Assembly (NCBI GenBank): GCA_964588695.1
Contig: CAZPQK010000006.1
Location: 206,286-270,285, forward strand
Source: CAZPQK01 sp964588695
GTDB taxonomy: Bacteria; Krumholzibacteriota; Krumholzibacteriia; WVZY01; JAKEHA01
Reading direction: 5' to 3'
DNA: 64,000 nt
A program made the translations under genes and the position numbers. Below, piece after piece: positions 59,697-64,000 of this stretch. Below the pieces are notes generated by a model that had not been told where the DNA came from, did not search any database, and saw nothing but the letters and a program-made list of their open reading frames with translations. Each line of letters begins with the position of its first letter. Within the stretch, counting starts at the first letter, position 1.

Positions 59697-61040
59697 ATGC
59701 GAATGTCGTTTCCAACTATCGGCTACCGGTTCGCAAGAACGCGACGAGTGCTGCGGGCTTTCCAACCTATGGCGCTACGGACGGCCGTGACGCTTTTGCT
59801 TGGCGTCTCGCTCTATGCGTGTTCCGCGGACACCGACACCACCGAAACCGACACCGGCGCACGTTTTGACGAGCACCTCAAGACGGGCGACTTGTCGCTA
59901 ATGATTGTCGGGGACTATTTTCACCACAGTTATGTGCGCGAGATTCGGCAAATCGCCAGGGCACTGTCGCCGCGCGCGCGGCAAGTCATCTTGTGCACCA
60001 AGCAGTACGAGCGCGCCCTCATTCCGTTGTTCCGCAGCAACGGTGTCGAGAACGTCGAGTACAAGACGGTAAGTTCAACGTCGCCGATCTTTAAGCAATG
60101 GGCGCGCGACATTGCGGTGGCGGCGACAACCGACGGCGGGACATCAGTTGTGGTTTCGCCCAACAAGCACGCGACCACAAAAGCGGATGCATTCGCCACC
60201 GCCGACTTTCTAAAGAGTGCGCTTCCCAATTACGACGTCGTGGTTGCACCGTTCGTGTTTGAGGGCGGAAACCTGGCGTTTGTCCATTCCGATGGGAAAC
60301 GCATTCTGGTGATGGGACGCAAGGTTGTGTTCGACAACCGCATCTACCAGCGGCGGGAGTGGGCAAGTCATCTCGACGATTCTGCGTTACTGGCAGCCGT
60401 CGCCGAAACCTTCCGCGTGGACGACGTACTGGTCGTCGGCCGAGCGACGACAGCCCCCGCCACACGAATGTATTTTGAGTACCATCTCGACATGGGGCTG
60501 GTGGTCTTGGGCGGAAATCACGCGGTGGTGTCTCAGCTAACGTTCGGAACTCCGGAACGCGAAGCCCTCGCAGAAGCCATTTCGGCCGACCGCCCGGTAG
60601 TCACGCCGTTTAGCCAGCCCAACGACGAGGAGTTGCTGGCGTCGTTGTCCAATCGCCTTAGCACCGTCGCGCTTGAGTACGACGACTACGCCGCTGTGAT
60701 GGATAGTCTGGGTGTGACGGTAAAACGGTCACCGGTTAGTTGGCGACACGTTCTGGCGTCGATGTCCTGGACTAACGTTGTGCAAGTGGGCGAGAAGCTG
60801 TTGATGCCGCTTTACCCCGACACGCTCCGCGGGATTACCGAATCGGTTACCAGTTCGGACGGACAGTTGCGTATTTCCCTGGATCTCACCGATGTCGGCG
60901 ACGAGCAGTTTAAGCTTCTAGATTTTAACGAACGCAATCGGCAACTTTACGAAGACCTTGGCTACGAAGTGATTCCGGTGCCAGAGTACTTGCACTACAT
61001 GATGGGTGGGGTTCACTGTTTCGTGAATGTGCTTGAGTAG
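59697..61040 (+). CDS. pentein-fold (agmatine/peptidylarginine deiminase-like) lipoprotein
   Basis: 447 residues, or 423 if the ATG at 59769 is used. The N-terminus has a signal peptide with a lipobox-like SLYAC. The pentein (guanidino-group-modifying) fold shows QWARDIAVA, FEGGNLAF, YHLDMGLVVLG and MMGGVHCFVNVL, where C441 would be the nucleophile. Agmatine deiminases and PAD-like enzymes use the equivalent residues. Secreted lipoprotein forms are unusual, since agmatine deiminase is cytoplasmic. The substrate could be peptidyl-arginine or a guanidino compound; this is inference. No neighbour clarifies the pathway. Confidence 0.72.
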   Translation: MRMSFPTIGYRFARTRRVLRAFQPMALRTAVTLLLGVSLYACSADTDTTETDTGARFDEHLKTGDLSLMIVGDYFHHSYVREIRQIARALSPRARQVILCTKQYERALIPLFRSNGVENVEYKTVSSTSPIFKQWARDIAVAATTDGGTSVVVSPNKHATTKADAFATADFLKSALPNYDVVVAPFVFEGGNLAFVHSDGKRILVMGRKVVFDNRIYQRREWASHLDDSALLAAVAETFRVDDVLVVGRATTAPATRMYFEYHLDMGLVVLGGNHAVVSQLTFGTPEREALAEAISADRPVVTPFSQPNDEELLASLSNRLSTVALEYDDYAAVMDSLGVTVKRSPVSWRHVLASMSWTNVVQVGEKLLMPLYPDTLRGITESVTSSDGQLRISLDLTDVGDEQFKLLDFNERNRQLYEDLGYEVIPVPEYLHYMMGGVHCFVNVLE

Positions 61041-61097
61041 TGCTTAGCCAGCAGGCTACTGGCGAAGCCTCGAAGTCGAGCGTAAGTTGCTCGGACG

Positions 61098-62816
61098 CTA
61101 CGCCGGAGCAGGCAGCACAACGGTAAACGTCGATCCTTGTCCTGGTGTGCTAGCCACGTCGATGGTGCCGCCGTGTTGACGTACGATACTTATACTTACC
61201 ATTAGGCCCATGCCAGCCTTGACGCGGGCGCCGCGTCGCGAGAAACCCGGATCGAACAAGCGCGGTAGTTGCTCGGGCGCGATACCTCTGCCGGTGTCGG
61301 TAATCGCAATCCGAATCTCGTCGCTACTCGCACTAGTAGCAACCGTGATTTGTCCGGCGCCGTCGATCGCCTCGACGGCGTTAGTCAAGAGACTCATGAA
61401 GACCTGGTTCATATCGCCCGGAGCGCATTCGACCTTGGGAATTACACCAAAATCCCGAGTCACCGCAACGCGGTCAGTCCTGTCGTTGGCCAGAAGTGCC
61501 AACGCGCTCTCCAGGCCAATATGGAGGTCTACTGTCTCGCGTTCGCACGCATCCAGCCGAATGAATGTTTGCAAGTTGCTCAAGATATCGGTCATTCGCG
61601 AGTGGGCGTCACTCGTCACCCGTTGGCTGGTTGCGATCGACTCCAACAGCTTCTCCAACCGACCGTTCGCGCACAACGTTGCAACTTCGTCGCAGTCACT
61701 TCCGAGCGCCTGCAACCGCGCAACACACCGGTTGGTGACGTCGATCGCGCTGTTGCTCGCACCCATCGGCGTATTCATTTCGTGAACGATCCCAGCAACC
61801 AACGAACCCAACGCCGCCATCTTTTCTGATTGCACCAGTTGTGCCTGCGTGTCATTTAATTCGTCGAGAAGCGTCTGCAACTGTTCGTTCTTGGCGCGCA
61901 GTTCCACGTTCTGCTTTTGCTCGCTTTCTGCGCGTTCTGCATCGAACCCCGATTGCAGCGACCGGATTCGGTCCCTCATTTCAGCGCCATAAAGTGCCTC
62001 GCGTGCGTCCTGGTACTTGCGGTAATGAGACAGCGCCAACTCAAAGTCTCCGCGCCGCTCGTACGCCTGTGCGATCAACTCGTTTACGTCACACTGACGA
62101 CGGGGGAGCGCGCCGCGCCGCGCCAACCCATCCGCGCGCCGCAAAAGCATTAGAGACTTGTTAGACATCTGCTTACCCAGAAACACGCGAGCCAGGTTCA
62201 GTAGGCTGGCGCATTGGCCGTCAACGTCGCCCAACGATTCGCGGATGCGAAGACTCATCGCGTGAAACGGCTGCGCAAGGGAAGCATCGCCCGACGCCTG
62301 GTAGGTGACGCCGATATCATCCAGCACCCGTGCTTCTCCTGCGTGATCGCCGGCCGCGTTGAACAGGTTTAAGCTTTCGTGGTGATGTCGGAGCGAAGCA
62401 TCAAGATCGCCAAACTGCTGCGCCGACCGCCCTAACCCGTTTAGTGCGATCGCGCGCAGCTCATCGTTGCTCGCGGCGGGAAGCACATCCAGGCACGCTC
62501 GATAATGAGCGTGGGCGTCGGTGCAGGCGTCGAACTCTTCATGAAGCGCGGCCAGTTGTACGTGCGCAGTTGCCAGCGGTACCCGGTCGTCTGCATCACG
62601 AAACTGACCGATCGCTTGTTGCAAACAGTCCAGCGCGCGATCGAACTGCCCGGACAGTTGGCAGCGACGGGCGCGATCGAGTAGCCCCGCGCTTTCCAGA
62701 GTAGAAGTCGACTCGACTATATTGACGACGGGCGCTGACACGTGCGGTCTCCAATGGGTTTTGGGGAACGTTCCAGGCGTGCGATAGGTACACGCCTTCA
62801 TATGACTGTTCGCCAT
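61098..62816 (-). CDS. soluble TPR-histidine kinase
   Basis: 572 residues with no membrane segment. Residues about 45-285 are TPR-like helical repeats (LDRARRCQLSGQFDRALDCL; AIALNGLGRSAQQFGDLDAS; LDDIGVTYQASGDASLAQ). A coiled coil (about 290-330) leads to a HisKA region with H345 in AGIVHEMNTPMGA, then a HATPase domain (N box LLTNAVEAIDG, DTGRGIAPEQ, MGLMVSI). The sequence around the phosphorylated His is very similar to that of the 7TMR-DISM kinase at 4118. TPRs probably sense a protein partner. No response regulator is adjacent. The stop is 57 bp from the convergent pentein gene. Confidence 0.86.
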   Translation of the reverse strand: MANSHMKACTYRTPGTFPKTHWRPHVSAPVVNIVESTSTLESAGLLDRARRCQLSGQFDRALDCLQQAIGQFRDADDRVPLATAHVQLAALHEEFDACTDAHAHYRACLDVLPAASNDELRAIALNGLGRSAQQFGDLDASLRHHHESLNLFNAAGDHAGEARVLDDIGVTYQASGDASLAQPFHAMSLRIRESLGDVDGQCASLLNLARVFLGKQMSNKSLMLLRRADGLARRGALPRRQCDVNELIAQAYERRGDFELALSHYRKYQDAREALYGAEMRDRIRSLQSGFDAERAESEQKQNVELRAKNEQLQTLLDELNDTQAQLVQSEKMAALGSLVAGIVHEMNTPMGASNSAIDVTNRCVARLQALGSDCDEVATLCANGRLEKLLESIATSQRVTSDAHSRMTDILSNLQTFIRLDACERETVDLHIGLESALALLANDRTDRVAVTRDFGVIPKVECAPGDMNQVFMSLLTNAVEAIDGAGQITVATSASSDEIRIAITDTGRGIAPEQLPRLFDPGFSRRGARVKAGMGLMVSISIVRQHGGTIDVASTPGQGSTFTVVLPAPA

Positions 62817-62885
62817 AACCCGGTCGGGACTGCCATAGAATCTGCGGTGATGAGGTGTCTGTGTAAGTCGTACAAAGACAAGGTG

Positions 62886-64000
62886 TTACAGTCCTGCGCG
62901 CCCGGCCCAGGTGTCGCGGTCGGCCGCTCGTCCCCATCGATCGTACAAATCCGCGAGCGCCTTTGCTGCCCCTTGGGTTTGCTCGTGGTCGCCGCCGTAA
63001 GTGGATTCCAGAACGACATGTCCTTCCAACAAAGCCGACTCCGCCTGTTCAAAGCGGCGCATGTCGGTCAAGCACTCGCCCCAGTACACCAGTTGCCGTC
63101 CGATGCGCCAATGACCTTCGGGTAACACATCGCGCGAGCCGGCGATGGCGTCGCGCAACGTGCGTTCGCCCTCGGTTAGGTTGCCCCCCAAATGAAGTGC
63201 GCGGCCCAAGATTGCCGACAGAACGTGGGCATACAAGTGCTCGCTACCCAACGAGCGGCCAATTCGCATGCGCGTTTCTCGCGCACTGGCCACACACTCG
63301 TCGTAGCGTTGCATGCGCATCAGTAGCAGTGCCAGGTTAATGCGACTTACTAACGTAGGCGGTTTGTCGGGGCCAATGGTTGCTTCGCGAATTTCAACAA
63401 TCCGGGTGGAGTAGGTATAAGCGTCGTCGTATTGACCCATGTCGGACAGTAGTAAGCCCAGGTTACCCATCATTCGAAGCGTGGTGGGATGATCTTCGCC
63501 AAAAACCTCCACCGAACCTTCATACGCGCGGCGATACAGCGGCTCGGCTTCGCTAAGACGACGCTGTTCGCGATATAGCGACGCCAGGTTCTGCATTGAC
63601 TGCAATGTTCCAGCATTTGTGGGGCCGTGGCGCCGCGCGTTGGCTTCGATCGCGGCCACCAACAACGGTTCCGCCTGGTCGTGCTGACCGTTTAGCAGAT
63701 ACGCTGCTCCTAACGACGACGAAACCTCTTCGGTCACATCGTCGTCAATCCCGAGACTCTCTTTCGAAAGCGCCAGCGCTTGCTCAAGAATCGGAATCGG
63801 ATCGCCTTCGTCCCACATCACGTACAGGTCGCCAAGATCCTTCAACGAAATAATCGACTCACGTGCCGACGCTCCCAGCTTTTCCGTGCGTTCGGTCAAC
63901 ACTTGCTTAAACAACGCCTCTGCCCTTGCATAGTCGCCGCCTACGCGCTCCAGCACGCCCTTTTCGCGAACGGTATCGACAACCCGCAAGCTGCTTTCGC
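62886..64000 (-). CDS. TPR protein, partial (N-terminus beyond window)
   Basis: 371 codons visible, open to the window edge. Tetratricopeptide repeats of the 42-residue TPR_12/TPR_10 kind recur (LGAAYLLNGQHDQAEPLLVAAIEA; LASLYREQRRLSEAEPLYRRAYEG; LGLLLSDMGQYDDAYTYSTRIVEI; GECLTDMRRFEQAESALLEGH) up to the C-terminus. This is the tail found in many large Ser/Thr kinases of Planctomycetes-like and FCB-like bacteria, where a kinase domain precedes; that part is outside the window. It is on the same strand as the TPR-kinase, 69 bp upstream of it. Confidence 0.85.
   Translation of the reverse strand, partial: ESSLRVVDTVREKGVLERVGGDYARAEALFKQVLTERTEKLGASARESIISLKDLGDLYVMWDEGDPIPILEQALALSKESLGIDDDVTEEVSSSLGAAYLLNGQHDQAEPLLVAAIEANARRHGPTNAGTLQSMQNLASLYREQRRLSEAEPLYRRAYEGSVEVFGEDHPTTLRMMGNLGLLLSDMGQYDDAYTYSTRIVEIREATIGPDKPPTLVSRINLALLLMRMQRYDECVASARETRMRIGRSLGSEHLYAHVLSAILGRALHLGGNLTEGERTLRDAIAGSRDVLPEGHWRIGRQLVYWGECLTDMRRFEQAESALLEGHVVLESTYGGDHEQTQGAAKALADLYDRWGRAADRDTWAGRAGL

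Overview
The window is a 64 kb stretch of a bacterial chromosome with fairly high G+C. Sigma70-type promoters (TTGACA/TATAAT-like with 17-bp spacers) precede several genes. Most signals point to a diderm bacterium in or near the FCB superphylum, for example a Krumholzibacteriota/Eisenbacteria-like lineage. The evidence is three very large secreted proteins ending in FlgD-Ig/type IX-like C-terminal sorting domains (motif YPNPFNPTT), many predicted lipoproteins and outer-membrane barrels, a DUF5916 protein, an OPT transporter, and a TPR protein of the type seen in Ser/Thr-kinase paralogues. The phylum is an inference. No 16S or ribosomal-protein marker lies in the window.

Layout. 0-11 kb: a FemAB-like acyltransferase (partial), DUF5916 outer-membrane protein, tRNA hydroxylase TrhO, a 7TMR-DISM histidine kinase, a lipoprotein, greA with a structured leader, polytopic membrane proteins including an HTTM-DCC fusion, and an asparagine-synthetase-like enzyme. 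12.4-18.2 kb: tRNA-His, then a GCS2-CBS ligase and an aspartoacylase-like amidohydrolase (overlapping genes) divergent from an OPT transporter plus a small membrane protein. 18.3-25 kb: ssb with a 5' hairpin; an ECF sigma / zinc-finger anti-sigma / Spy-like sensor / helical lipoprotein / Gly-rich protein operon; an MnmM-like methyltransferase overlapping an MnmC(o)-like FAD oxidoreductase; and a VOC protein. 25-33 kb: a DUF4153 membrane protein and two giant secreted paralogues that share a perfectly identical 312-bp 3' end. 33.4-38.6 kb: TetR regulator and an RND/MMPL - LolA-like - beta-barrel export operon with matching operators. 38.7-45.7 kb: two MscS channels, CorA, a Kbp-like LysM protein, glutamate dehydrogenase, TrmB, a beta-barrel protein and an FkbM methyltransferase. 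45.8-47.6 kb: hipBA behind an array of spaced operators. 47.7-53.6 kb: a third sorting-domain protein, a lipoprotein and a possible PorV-like barrel. 53.7-59.5 kb: tmRNA, directly followed by what looks like an acquired segment with a SIR2-DUF4020 defence-type gene that lacks a normal start codon, a decayed RibD/DHFR-like remnant and an HNH endonuclease gene. 59.7-64 kb: a pentein-fold lipoprotein, a soluble TPR histidine kinase and a TPR protein cut by the window end.

The most distinctive themes are: (i) the accessory segment after ssrA; (ii) an apparently complete two-enzyme cmnm5U-to-mnm5U tRNA modification operon; (iii) a ligase/amidohydrolase/oligopeptide-transporter neighbourhood that may make or salvage a small peptide-like compound; (iv) several self-contained regulatory arrays (hipBA operators, a tandem TGTCG-N6-CGACA pair, TetR sites, leader hairpins in greA and ssb) readable directly from the DNA.
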